This document shows positions 23,542 to 36,668 of a stretch of 64,000 nt of DNA, in pieces; position 1 is the first letter of the stretch; every line of letters starts with the position of its first letter. The notes below the pieces were generated by a model. It saw only the letters and a program-made list of their open reading frames with translations, was not told the DNA's origin and searched no databases. The translations under genes were made by a program, and so were the position numbers. This stretch comes from CAWFNW01 sp963817405 (GTDB taxonomy: Bacteria; Actinomycetota; Coriobacteriia; Anaerosomatales; Anaerosomataceae): the NCBI GenBank assembly GCA_963817405.1, contig CAWFNW010000003.1, positions 558,001 to 622,000 of the forward strand, given 5' to 3'.

Positions 23542-26201
23542 AGCTGGGCCGTCGTGCTTTCCACATTCCCGCTGTCGTCGGTCACCCAGAGCGTCACGAC
23601 GTAGGCTCCGGCCGATGCGTAGGCATGCATGACTTCAACCCCTTCGACGAGGGGCGCTCCGTCCCCGAACTCCCATGCATAGGTCTTGATCGAGCCGTCG
23701 TCAGTCGACTGCGCGCCGTCGAACGTGACCGTGTCACCGACCTTGGGCTGCGGGGGCTTGTATGAGATCACCGGGGTCGGGGCCGTGTTCTTCGGAGCGC
23801 CACGGGCGACGGTGATGGTGACCACCGTCTGTGTGGTGCCGACGCTTTGCGCGGGCGGATCCTGCGCGATAACGGTGCCGGCAGCCACGGTCGCGGAGTC
23901 CTGTTCTTCCACCTTGAAGAGCAGGAGGAGCTGCTTCAGGAGCGCGAGCGCAGCGTCCTTCGTCATTCCCACGAGGTTCGGCACGGTGATCTCGGTCGGC
24001 TGCCGGTGGAGCTCGCACTCCCCAGGCAGCGCGCCCGCCAAGAAGAGCGCGTTTCCGGTCTTCGTGCAGGACGCACCGGCCTTCTGCCCGGACTCCAAGC
24101 AGATCGAGAGCGTGGAGAGTCCTTGCGGTCGTTTGAACTCGGTCCTCTCGCGCCCCTTGAGCGCTTCCTTCATGAAGGCTGCCCAGATCTCAGCGGGGAA
24201 CGAACCGCCGGTGACCTTGCGTCCGTGAATTGAGGTCATCTCGCGCTGTGCATCAGCGAATCCCACCCACACGGACGCGACGAGGTCGGGCGTGTACCCG
24301 ACGAACCATGCGTCGCGGTACTCCTGCGTCGTGCCCGTTTTGCCTGCCGCCGGGCGGCCGATCTTCGCCTTGGTGCCGGTGCCGCCGGAGATGACGCCCT
24401 TCAGCATGTCCGTTGCGAGGTACGCCACATTCGCGGGGATAGCCCGCGCCTCCGTCGGCTTCGCCGTGCCGAGGACCGTTCCCTCGGCGTCCTTGATCTC
24501 GAGGATGCCGTGGGCCGACATCCGGATGCCCCCGTTGGCGAGCGTGCCGTATGCGCTTGCCATCTCAAGCGGCGAGACGCCGTTGTCGAGGCCGCCGAGG
24601 GCGACTGCGGGCACGGGGAGGATCTCCGTGCTGATGCCCATGCCCTTGGCGGTCTTGACGACCTTCTCGGCACCAACATCTAAGATGAGCTGTGCGAACA
24701 CCGAGTTGACTGAGTCCTCGGTTGCCTCCCGCAGCCGCATCGGCCCCTTCCGGCCACCGGAAGCACCGGTCACCTTCCAGGTCTGGCCGTTGTCGAGCCT
24801 GAACGTGCGGGCGCCGCACTCGAAGGTCTGCTCGGGCAGGACGTCGTTCATGAGGCCCGCCACAAGAACGAACGGCTTGAAGGCCGAGCCCGGCTGGCGC
24901 CTGCCCTGGACCGCGACGTTGAACTGTTGGGTGGCGAAGTCCCGTCCACCGACCATGGCGACGATCTCACCGGTCGCGGGATCCAGAGCGACCAGGGACG
25001 CGGAGGGATCGCCCGTCTTGTCGAGCGAGTCAGCGACGGCCTTCTCGGCGGCCGCCTGCATGGTGAGGTCGAGCGACGTCGTGATGTGCAGGCCGCCGCG
25101 GTAGAGCAGGTCCGCGCCGAGCTCCTCGGTGATTGCGGCCTTGACGTATTCCACAAAGTACGGCGCGAGCGCGGAGACGTCCGTTCGCTCGGCAAGGGTG
25201 AACGGTTCTGCCTTCGCGGCCTCGGCGTCGGCGTCACTCACGTAACCGAGCTCGGCCATCTGCGTCAGCACGGTCGCGCGACGGTTCTTCGCGGCCTCGG
25301 CGTCGAGGATGGGGGAGTAGCGCCCCGGCGACTTGATCACACCGGCTATCATGGCGCACTCGGCCAGGTCAAGATCGGTCACATCCTTGCCGAAGTACGT
25401 CTGCGCGGCGGTCTGCACGCTGTATGCGCCGTGTCCGAAGTAGATCGAATTGAGGTAGAGCTCCAGGATCTGGTCCTTCGTGTAGCGGCGCTCCAAGCGG
25501 TATGCGAGCACCGCCTCCATGAGCTTGCGCTTGAGCGTCCGCTCGGACGTGACGATGGCGACCTTCACGTACTGCTGCGTGATCGTGGATCCGCCGTGCA
25601 GGACGTTCGGCCGAGTGATGTCGACCCACAGCGCCCTGAGGATGCCGAGCGGGTCGACGCCCCGGTGCTCGTAGAAGCGCTGGTCCTCGGTCGCGATGAC
25701 GGCCTGCCGCAGGTACGCCGGCATCGCCTCAAGCTTGACGTCAGTGCGGTTCTGCTCGGCGAAGAGCTCCGTGATCACCATCCCGTTGCGGTCGGTGATG
25801 ACCGTCGTCTGGTCGCGACCCTTCAGGGGCGCGCCCGGGTCGGGCAGGTGCCTCACGATGCTCGCGTACACGATGCCGCCGGCGACGGCGACCATGACGA
25901 ACGCGATGCCGGCGGCGATGAGCAACCGCTTGAGCCATACACGCTTGGGGGAGTCCGGCGTCGGCCTCCCGCCCCGCGCCGTTCGGGTCCGCGACGCGCG
26001 GGCCGACGGCGGACGTCCGGGCGTTCGGGACACTCGCGGCATCGCCTGCGTCGCGTCGGGATCGACCGGCGGCCTAGGTGCGACGCGGCGCCGTCCCGCC
26101 GGCTCCGGCGTGGTTCGTGTGCGTGGGCGCGGGACGGGTCGTGGACGGTCCGCGTCCGAGCGACCGTTCGCGCCGTTCCGATGTCCGTCGTTGCGAGCCA
26201 T
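23529..26201 (-). CDS. Class A penicillin-binding protein with PASTA and PKD domains
   Basis: Bifunctional peptidoglycan synthase of about 890 residues. A cytoplasmic N-terminus of about 90 residues, rich in Arg and Pro, precedes a membrane helix at about 92-113. GT51 motifs: ATEDQRFYEHRGVD, GGSTITQQ, YLNSIYFGHGAYS. Transpeptidase motifs: SAFK, SVNSVFAQ, KTGTTQ. A PASTA domain (TEITVPNLVGMTKDAAL...) is followed by a PKD-like beta domain at the C-terminus (VTFDGAQSTDDGSIKTYAWEFGDG), unusual for a PBP and probably for binding wall polymers or proteins. I prefer the ATG at 26201 (MARNDGHR); an in-frame ATG at 26243 would add 14 residues. It is a paralogue of the PBP at 18704-20911. Confidence 0.94.
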   Translation of the reverse strand: MARNDGHRNGANGRSDADRPRPVPRPRTRTTPEPAGRRRVAPRPPVDPDATQAMPRVSRTPGRPPSARASRTRTARGGRPTPDSPKRVWLKRLLIAAGIAFVMVAVAGGIVYASIVRHLPDPGAPLKGRDQTTVITDRNGMVITELFAEQNRTDVKLEAMPAYLRQAVIATEDQRFYEHRGVDPLGILRALWVDITRPNVLHGGSTITQQYVKVAIVTSERTLKRKLMEAVLAYRLERRYTKDQILELYLNSIYFGHGAYSVQTAAQTYFGKDVTDLDLAECAMIAGVIKSPGRYSPILDAEAAKNRRATVLTQMAELGYVSDADAEAAKAEPFTLAERTDVSALAPYFVEYVKAAITEELGADLLYRGGLHITTSLDLTMQAAAEKAVADSLDKTGDPSASLVALDPATGEIVAMVGGRDFATQQFNVAVQGRRQPGSAFKPFVLVAGLMNDVLPEQTFECGARTFRLDNGQTWKVTGASGGRKGPMRLREATEDSVNSVFAQLILDVGAEKVVKTAKGMGISTEILPVPAVALGGLDNGVSPLEMASAYGTLANGGIRMSAHGILEIKDAEGTVLGTAKPTEARAIPANVAYLATDMLKGVISGGTGTKAKIGRPAAGKTGTTQEYRDAWFVGYTPDLVASVWVGFADAQREMTSIHGRKVTGGSFPAEIWAAFMKEALKGRERTEFKRPQGLSTLSICLESGQKAGASCTKTGNALFLAGALPGECELHRQPTEITVPNLVGMTKDAALALLKQLLLLFKVEEQDSATVAAGTVIAQDPPAQSVGTTQTVVTITVARGAPKNTAPTPVISYKPPQPKVGDTVTFDGAQSTDDGSIKTYAWEFGDGAPLVEGVEVMHAYASAGAYVVTLWVTDDSGNVESTTAQLQVR

Positions 26202-26298
26202 GTCACATCCAAAGGTGAGGTGTTGCCGCGCCTGAGGCGGCACGCGTGACCGAGCAGCGGCGCTCGGTCACGCAGCATTGAGGTCACCGGGGGCTGGC

Positions 26299-26324
26299 TG
26301 TTCGTCGTGCTAGTATGACGAACA
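26299..26324 (+). promoter_or_regulatory. Inverted repeat over the tyrS promoter region
   Basis: TGTTCGTC (26299-26306) and GACGAACA (26317-26324) are perfect inverted copies ten bases apart. TAGTAT (26311-26316), a fair -10 box, lies between them. The geometry fits a repressor operator covering the -10. No T-box consensus is found before tyrS. Confidence 0.45.
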
Positions 26325-26404
26325 AATGTCGGGCCAGCCAAGTTCGGACGGCGCCACGGTTCGGCAACGGTGCCGCCCGGTCACATCTGTTCGAGGAGCC
26401 CCGA

Positions 26405-27610
26405 GTGACGACGCCTGAGGCGCAGCTGCACGTCATCAAGAGCGGCATCGCGGACCTGATTCCCGAGGCCGACCTCGTTCGGAAACTCGCCCGCGGCGTG
26501 CCGCTGCGCATCAAGCTCGGCGTGGATCCGACGGCGCCCGACCTGCATCTCGGCCACGCCGTACCACTGCGGAAGCTCCGGCAGTTCCAGGACTTCGGCC
26601 ATACGGTCGTTCTGATTATCGGTGACTTCACGGCGCTGATCGGTGACCCGTCGGGGCGGAACACGACGCGCCCGCAGCTCACGCGCGAGCAGATAGATGC
26701 GAATGCCGAGACATACGTGGCTCAGGCGTTCAAGATACTCGACCCCGCTCGCACCGAACTCGTCCGCAACTCGGACTGGCTGGCGCCGCTCACCTTTGAG
26801 GGCCTTCTGAAGCTTGCCGGTCGTTTCACGGTCGCGCGTATCCTCGAGCGCGATGACTTCGCCAAGCGGCTCGCGGCCGGAGAGGGGATCTCGCTCCACG
26901 AGTTGCTGTATCCGCTCGCACAGGCCTACGACTCGGTCGCGATCAAAGCCGACGTCGAGCTTGGCGGCACCGACCAACTGTTCAACCTGCTCGCCGGGCG
27001 CGAGCTCATGGAGAAGTCCGACCTCGAGCCGCAGGTCTGTCTCACGCTGCCGCTTCTCGAAGGCACCGACGGCGTACAGAAGATGAGCAAGAGCTACGGC
27101 AACTACATCGGTGTCACCGATGAGCCGGCGGAGATGTTCGGGAAGGTCATGTCCCTTCCCGACGAGTTGATGGTCAAGTATTACCGGCTCTGCACGGCGC
27201 TCGACGTCGACGAGGTGGACCGCGTTGAGGCTGCACTTGCAGAGGGCACGGAGCATCCCAACGCGGCGAAGCGTCGCCTTGCACGCGAGATCGTCTCGCT
27301 GTATCACCCGCCGGGTGCGGCCGACGCCGCCGAGGCGGCGTTCGACCTCGTCTTTAAGGCACATCAGATCCCGGACGACGTGCCGGAGGTCGCCGTCGAC
27401 CGGGCGGAGTCCGTACACCTGCCGGCCCTGCTCGCCGAGGCCGGCCTGGCGACCTCGAATGCAGAGGGGCGGCGTCTCATCGACCAGGGCGGCGTGCGGG
27501 TTGACGGCGTCGCCATTGCCCCACGCGCGTACGACATCTTGTGGACCGACATCGACGGTCGAGTGCTGCAGGTGGGCAAACGACGCTACGCGCGCGTACG
27601 CGCGAGGTAG
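26405..27610 (+). CDS. tyrS: Tyrosine--tRNA ligase
   Basis: Class I tyrosyl-tRNA synthetase, 401 residues, of the TyrZ-like type. HIGH motif is HLGH within GVDPTAPDLHLGHAVPLRKL, the tyrosine pocket includes QAYDSVAIKADVELGGTDQLFN, and the KMSKS loop is KMSKSYGNYI. A C-terminal S4 RNA-binding domain (about 338-400) reads LPALLAEAGLATSNAEGRRLIDQGGVRVDG. I chose the GTG at 26405 because GAGGAG precedes it and TyrRS homology starts there; an ATG at 26315 lies on the -10 box. Confidence 0.96.
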   Translation: MTTPEAQLHVIKSGIADLIPEADLVRKLARGVPLRIKLGVDPTAPDLHLGHAVPLRKLRQFQDFGHTVVLIIGDFTALIGDPSGRNTTRPQLTREQIDANAETYVAQAFKILDPARTELVRNSDWLAPLTFEGLLKLAGRFTVARILERDDFAKRLAAGEGISLHELLYPLAQAYDSVAIKADVELGGTDQLFNLLAGRELMEKSDLEPQVCLTLPLLEGTDGVQKMSKSYGNYIGVTDEPAEMFGKVMSLPDELMVKYYRLCTALDVDEVDRVEAALAEGTEHPNAAKRRLAREIVSLYHPPGAADAAEAAFDLVFKAHQIPDDVPEVAVDRAESVHLPALLAEAGLATSNAEGRRLIDQGGVRVDGVAIAPRAYDILWTDIDGRVLQVGKRRYARVRAR

Positions 27611-27711
27611 GAAAGCGCAGCGGCGGCACGGCGCGAGCGACCCCCGCCGGTGGGGTTGGACCATCCCGAGACCGTTTGTCGCCCGGCCCCGAAATGGGCG
27701 GCGGAGATTAC

Positions 27712-27740
27712 TTGCGCTGCCTGGTGGGCGGTGGTAGAGT
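27712..27740 (+). promoter_or_regulatory. Possible promoter of a short transcript upstream of rrn
   Basis: TTGCGC (27712-27717) and TAGAGT (27735-27740) are spaced by 17 bases. The region is non-coding and ends in a terminator 110 bases later. Confidence 0.4.
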
Positions 27741-27746
27741 TACCAA

Positions 27747-27875
27747 GCTGCTTCTACCGACCGAGTGGAGCACAGGCTTGAAAAGCTGCATGACGGGGCG
27801 ATCAATCGGATAACGAATGCGACCATGAAACGGCGGTCGCCGTCCATCCGACGCCTCCACTTCGGAGGCGTTTGT
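27747..27875 (+). ncRNA. Possible small RNA upstream of the rrn operon
   Basis: A stretch of about 130 bases lies between a promoter-like pair and an intrinsic terminator, with no plausible gene. It holds a hairpin GCGACC (27819-27824)/GGTCGC (27835-27840) and the terminator stem at 27851-27871. I do not recognise an Rfam family. It could be an upstream rRNA promoter whose transcript is attenuated. Confidence 0.3.
27851..27875 (+). terminator. Intrinsic terminator in the tyrS-rrn gap
   Basis: ACGCCTCC (27851-27858) pairs with GGAGGCGT (27864-27871) around ACTTC, followed by TTGTC. It ends either tyrS read-through or the short transcript proposed just upstream. Confidence 0.7.
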
Positions 27876-27926
27876 CATCTCCGAACTGCGCACGGCAAGC
27901 ACGCGAGAATCGGTTGAAAGAAGTGA

Positions 27927-27955
27927 TTGACAGCGGGGCATGCAACACGTAACGT
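27927..27955 (+). promoter_or_regulatory. rRNA operon promoter
   Basis: A consensus TTGACA (27927-27932) and TAACGT (27950-27955) are 17 bases apart, about 228 bases upstream of 16S. CCTTGAAAACCGG shortly downstream belongs to the processing stem. Confidence 0.75.
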
Positions 27956-27979
27956 ATCCCCTCGCTGCGCCTGAACCTT

Positions 27980-27997
27980 GAAAACCGGATACTGTGA
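27980..27997 (+). promoter_or_regulatory. 5' arm of the 16S processing stem
   Basis: These 18 bases are the exact reverse complement of 29807-29824 beyond the 3' end of 16S. The helix would loop out 16S rRNA for RNase III-type cleavage. Confidence 0.85.
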
Positions 27998-28182
27998 AGA
28001 AGCCAGTAAGGTCCGCATAGCGGACACATGATACCCGTCACATCGAGAGGGTCAGTCAACAGACCAAACCGATATGACTACTTCGGATCCAAACCACCCG
28101 GTGCCTTTGCCGGTGCAGGTGGGTCCACCGGACCGGCCAGGTCCGAATCTTCGTAGAACGCAGACGCAAGTCTGTGATCTCT

Positions 28183-32922
<4,740 letters not shown>

Positions 32923-33036
32923 TCTATTCAGAATTCTCGTGATCGCTATACAGCTCTCAGGGTGCGGTACGCCGCACTGTGCGGGCATTGACAAGCGCAG
33001 ATCGTGCTCAACACGATCCGGCAAGAGTCGCCGGGT

Positions 33037-33156
33037 GTGTTCAGTGGTTAGGGCGGAGGGGGTACACCCGATCCCATTCCGAACTCGGAAGTTAAGCCCT
33101 CCAGCGCCGATGGTACTGCCCCGTAGGGGGTGGGAGAGTAGGACGCCGCTGAACAC
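33037..33156 (+). rRNA. rrf: 5S ribosomal RNA
   Basis: A 120-base 5S rRNA. GTGTTCAG at the 5' end pairs with CTGAACAC at the 3' end. Internal landmarks are CCCGATCCCATTCCGAACTCGGAAGTTAAGC and GCGCCGATGGTACTGC. The mature ends may lie one or two bases inside. It follows 23S by 114 bases, a spacer that holds a hairpin GATCGTG/CACGATC (33000-33018). Confidence 0.97.
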
Positions 33157-33162
33157 TCCCGA

Positions 33163-33178
33163 CGACTCTTTCTGTTTC
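33163..33178 (+). terminator. End of the rrn operon
   Basis: CGACTCTT (33163-33170) is complementary to AAGAGTCG (33023-33030) upstream of 5S, and T-rich sequence (TCTGTTTC) follows. The long stem encloses 5S and looks like a combined processing stem and terminator. Confidence 0.6.
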
Positions 33179-33287
33179 GTGGGGTGGCACGCTGGGTGCT
33201 AGAATCTGCCACCGGGCCATGGTGCCCGTTGTGGAACCGGCCGATTCCCTCCGCGTGTGCGGGGGAGTTCAACGAAAGGGGACCCTC

Positions 33288-33509
33288 ATGAAGGAGCGCG
33301 TCCAGGAGGTTCTCGACAAGATCCGCCCCGCACTGCAAGCTGACGGCGGCGATGTCGAGCTCGTCGATGTCGAAGGTGGCGTCGTGAAGGTCAAGCTCGT
33401 CGGTGCGTGCGCCGGCTGCCCCATGTCGCAGCTCACGCTCACCAATGGCGTCGAGCGCATTCTCAAGCAGGAGATCCCCGAGGTCGAACGCGTCGAGAAC
33501 ACGCTCTAG
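33288..33509 (+). CDS. NifU-like Fe-S scaffold protein
   Basis: A 73-residue NifU C-terminal domain protein, which assembles and passes on Fe-S clusters. It shows IRPALQADGGDVELVDV and the cluster-binding CAGCPMSQLTL (CxxC), then VERILKQEIPEV. I chose the ATG at 33288 after GAAAGGGGA; the longer in-frame ATG at 33219 gives no homology. Stand-alone gene between rrn and nrdJ with its own terminator. Confidence 0.92.
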   Translation: MKERVQEVLDKIRPALQADGGDVELVDVEGGVVKVKLVGACAGCPMSQLTLTNGVERILKQEIPEVERVENTL

Positions 33510-33534
33510 CACAAGCCCCTCAGCAACGACTGAA

Positions 33535-33563
33535 GCCCCGATCGCGCGCTCTGCGATCGGGGC
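33535..33563 (+). terminator. Terminator after the NifU-like gene
   Basis: GCCCCGATCGC (33535-33545) and GCGATCGGGGC (33553-33563) form an 11-bp stem, followed by CTCGTGCGTTTC. Confidence 0.8.
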
Positions 33564-33640
33564 CTCGTGCGTTTCCCGACAGTCGCAACGACCGCTCGGC
33601 GCCAGTCACTCGGCTCATTGTGCCGTTCGTCCGACAACCG

Positions 33641-33670
33641 TTGACGCACTACATATCGCGTAGTTACTCT
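33641..33670 (+). promoter_or_regulatory. nrdJ promoter with an internal dyad
   Basis: TTGACG (33641-33646) and TACTCT (33665-33670) are 18 bases apart. ACTAC (33648-33652) and GTAGT (33660-33664) form an inverted repeat between them. The left half resembles an NrdR box (CACTACATAT), the right half matches poorly, so NrdR control is only suggested. Confidence 0.45.
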
Positions 33671-33773
33671 ATTCGAACGCAAGATGTTGTGTTGCGTGGA
33701 TGCGTTTCACAGGCGCTGTCACTGCGCCGACGGGGGAGCGACGACACCGCTGTTACGAGGGAGGATGGACGGC

Positions 33774-36050
33774 ATGGCCGACCGCACGATCACCGGCACG
33801 TACCCGACAACGATCGACGAGACGTTGTCTCCCAATAGCCTCAAGGTGCTTGAGAGGCGCTATCTGAAGAAGGACGACTCCGGGAGCCCGGCCGAGAAGC
33901 CGTCGGACATGTTCGTCCGGGTTGCCGAGAACATCGCCTCCGCGGAAGCCGCCTATGGTGCCACGCCGGAGCGAGTCTCTGAGGTCGCCCGCGACTTCTA
34001 TGACCTAATGACCTCACTCGAGTTCCTCCCCAACTCACCCACGCTCATGAACGCCGGTCGCGAGCTGCAGCAGCTCTCTGCATGTTTCGTGTTGCCAGTG
34101 GCCGACTCGATGGAGTCGATCTTCGAGGCAGTCCGGGACACCGCCATCATCCACAAGTCCGGCGGCGGCACGGGCTTCTCGTTCTCGCGTCTACGGCCGG
34201 CTGGCGACGAGGTGCGCTCAACGCAGGGCGTCTCGTCTGGCCCGATCTCGTTCATGCGCGTGTTCAACCAGGCCACCGAGGCTGTCAAGCAGGGTGGCAC
34301 GCGCCGGGGCGCCAACATGGGCGTCCTTCGAATCGACCATCCGGACATCCTAGATTTCGTGAAGTGCAAGGCGGACGGCGACTTTGCGAACTTCAATATC
34401 TCGGTGGCGCTTACCGAGGCGTTCATGGACGCGGTTGCGGCGGGCACGGACTACGAGCTTCACAACCCGCGCGACGGGGCACCCGCGGGCACCCTCAACG
34501 CTCGCGAGGTCTATGACCTTATCGTCGAGATGGCGTGGGCCACCGGCGACCCGGGCATCATCTTCATCGACCGCATGAACCGCGACAACCCGACGCCGCA
34601 ACTCGGCGAGATCGAGTCGACGAATCCCTGTGGCGAGCAGCCGCTGCTGCCGTACGAGGCGTGCAACCTCGGCTCGGTCAACCTCTCGCGTCTCGTCTCC
34701 TACAGCGAGGGTGGCCCGTCGCTCGATTGGGACCGCCTCGCAGACGTCGTTCACCGGGGCGTCCTCTTCCTCGACGACGTCATCGAGGTGAACGAGTACC
34801 CGCTCGCCAAGATCGGCGAGCTCGCCCGGGGCAACCGCAAGATCGGGCTCGGCGTCATGGGCTGGGCTGACCTGCTCATCATGCTCGGCATCGGCTACGA
34901 CAGCGACGAGGCGATAGCGCTCGGCGAGAAGGTCATGGGCTTCATCCAAGCCGAGGCGCGTTCCGCATCAATGAAGCTTGCCGAAGAGCGCGGCGTGTTC
35001 CCGAACTTCGAAGGGTCGGTCTACGACACCCCCGGGGGGCCGCGCCTGCGCAACGCCACCGTGACCACCATCGCTCCCACGGGCACCCTCTCGATCATCG
35101 CCAACTGCTCGTCGGGCGTCGAGCCGCTCTTCGCCGTGAGCTACGTGCGCACGGTCATGGACAACGACCGGCTCATCGAGGTGAATCCTGCATTCGAGGA
35201 CATCGCCATCAAGCGCAACTTCTACAGCCGTGAGCTCATGAGCGTAATCGCCGAGCATGGCTCGGTTGTGGGCATCGACGACGTGCCCGAGGACGTCCAG
35301 CGCGTTTTCGTGACCGCACACGACATCGCGCCGGTGTGGCACGTTCGTATGCAGGCCGCGTTCCAGCGCTACACCGACAACGCGGTCTCCAAGACGGTCA
35401 ACTTCTCGAGCGACGCAACGATCGAGGACGTTCGCGGGGTGTACGACCTCGCGCACGAACTCGGTGTGAAGGGTGTGACGATCTACCGCGACGGGTCGAA
35501 GGACAATCAGGTCCTGTCCACGGGGAAGACCGGCAAGACGGCGTCCGCCGAAACGCCGGCGCACGTTGAGATCGAGCCACGGCCGCGCCCGCTCGTCACG
35601 ACCGGACGCACCGAGAAGATCCAGACGGGTTGCGGCAACGTGTACGTGACCATCAATGCAGACGAGAACGGGCTGTGCGAGGTCTTCACCTCCATGGGCA
35701 AGTCGGGAGGCTGCGCCGCGTCACAGTCCGAGGCCCTGTCGCGCATCATCTCGATGGCACTTCGGGCCGGCGTGGACTCGACCGCTGTCGTGAAGCAGCT
35801 CCGCGGCATCCGCTGCCCCAGCCCGGCGTGGACGCAGGGCGGCAAGGTGCTGTCGTGCGCCGACGCTGTCGGCATCGCGCTCGAGCACTATCAGGAGTGG
35901 ACGGCGACCGGTACGTCTTCGACGGTGATCTCCAAGACAGTGGACGCCCTTGACCACCTCGCCGGTGCGTGTCCTGAGTGCGGTGGCTCCCTCGAGCACG
36001 AGTCCGGTTGTGCCGTCTGTCGCGCCTGCGGCTACAGCAAGTGTGCCTGA
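33774..36050 (+). CDS. nrdJ: Adenosylcobalamin-dependent ribonucleoside-diphosphate reductase
   Basis: Class II ribonucleotide reductase, which makes deoxyribonucleotides with or without oxygen using a B12 radical. The protein has about 758 residues. Active-site blocks: LQQLSACFVLPV, GGGTGFSFSRLRP, NPCGEQPLLPYEACNLGSVNLSRL (catalytic Cys and Glu), and IAPTGTLSIIANCSSGVEPLFA. A TSCPD domain (CGNVYVTINADENGLCEVFTSMGKSGGC) and a zinc-ribbon tail (CPECGGSLEHESGCAVCRACGYSKC) finish it. I chose the ATG at 33774 because GAGGGAGG lies ten bases before it; the ATG at 33765 is too close. I see no cobalamin riboswitch in the short leader. Confidence 0.95.
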   Translation: MADRTITGTYPTTIDETLSPNSLKVLERRYLKKDDSGSPAEKPSDMFVRVAENIASAEAAYGATPERVSEVARDFYDLMTSLEFLPNSPTLMNAGRELQQLSACFVLPVADSMESIFEAVRDTAIIHKSGGGTGFSFSRLRPAGDEVRSTQGVSSGPISFMRVFNQATEAVKQGGTRRGANMGVLRIDHPDILDFVKCKADGDFANFNISVALTEAFMDAVAAGTDYELHNPRDGAPAGTLNAREVYDLIVEMAWATGDPGIIFIDRMNRDNPTPQLGEIESTNPCGEQPLLPYEACNLGSVNLSRLVSYSEGGPSLDWDRLADVVHRGVLFLDDVIEVNEYPLAKIGELARGNRKIGLGVMGWADLLIMLGIGYDSDEAIALGEKVMGFIQAEARSASMKLAEERGVFPNFEGSVYDTPGGPRLRNATVTTIAPTGTLSIIANCSSGVEPLFAVSYVRTVMDNDRLIEVNPAFEDIAIKRNFYSRELMSVIAEHGSVVGIDDVPEDVQRVFVTAHDIAPVWHVRMQAAFQRYTDNAVSKTVNFSSDATIEDVRGVYDLAHELGVKGVTIYRDGSKDNQVLSTGKTGKTASAETPAHVEIEPRPRPLVTTGRTEKIQTGCGNVYVTINADENGLCEVFTSMGKSGGCAASQSEALSRIISMALRAGVDSTAVVKQLRGIRCPSPAWTQGGKVLSCADAVGIALEHYQEWTATGTSSTVISKTVDALDHLAGACPECGGSLEHESGCAVCRACGYSKCA

Positions 36051-36065
36051 CGGGAGCGTGGCGGT

Positions 36066-36626
36066 GTGGTTCTCTCTGATCGATCGATCGTAGAACAGCT
36101 CCAGGCGGGCCGGATCCGCATCGAGCCGTACGACCTGCAAGACGTGCAGCCGTCAAGCGTGGATCTTCACCTCGGGAATCGCTTCCAGGTGTTCCGCAAC
36201 TCGCGGTACCCCTACATCGATCCGACTCGCGAGCAGGCAGGCCTCATGGACCTGGTCGAAGCCACGATTGAGGAGCCGTTCGTGCTGCACCCCGGGGAGT
36301 TCGTGCTTGGGGCGACGCACGAGCGGGTCACGCTCCCCAACGACATAGTCGCCAGGCTGGAGGGCAAGTCGTCCCTCGGGCGGCTGGGACTGCTGATCCA
36401 CTCGACGGCGGGGTATATCGATCCCGGGTGGGACGGCACGCTCACGCTCGAGCTCTCGAACGTGGCGAACCTCCCCATCGTCCTTACGCCGGGCATGCCG
36501 ATTGGCCAGGTCTCCTTCATGCGCATGTCCACGCCAGTGGACCGCCCGTACGGGTCGCCGGGGCTGGGCTCCCGCTACCAGGGGCAGATCGACCCGACGC
36601 CAAGCCGGAGTCACTACCCGCGATAG
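36066..36626 (+). CDS. dcd: dCTP deaminase, probably dUMP-forming
   Basis: Deaminates dCTP on the way to dTTP. The protein has 186 residues. The active-site block is LEGKSSLGRLGLLIHSTAGYIDPGWDG, with VLHPGEFVLG and SRYQGQIDPTPSR. From memory it is very close to the Mycobacterium enzyme, which both deaminates dCTP and hydrolyses to dUMP, so the bifunctional activity is likely. GTG start, 15 bases after nrdJ: a deoxynucleotide pair. Confidence 0.94.
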   Translation: MVLSDRSIVEQLQAGRIRIEPYDLQDVQPSSVDLHLGNRFQVFRNSRYPYIDPTREQAGLMDLVEATIEEPFVLHPGEFVLGATHERVTLPNDIVARLEGKSSLGRLGLLIHSTAGYIDPGWDGTLTLELSNVANLPIVLTPGMPIGQVSFMRMSTPVDRPYGSPGLGSRYQGQIDPTPSRSHYPR

Positions 36627-36668
36627 GGACATGCCTCAGAGCGATCGCTGCGACGTGACCGGGGGCGG

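Noticed and set aside
24927..26249. A 440-codon plus-strand frame opposite the second PBP
   Set aside because: Translation resembles no protein family and mirrors the PBP codons; no promoter or ribosome site.
27826..27918. Small basic open frame beginning ATGAAACGGCGG
   Set aside because: No ribosome site and it runs through the terminator stem at 27851-27871.
33670..33773. Cobalamin riboswitch upstream of nrdJ
   Set aside because: The leader is about 100 bases and I see no B12-box core.
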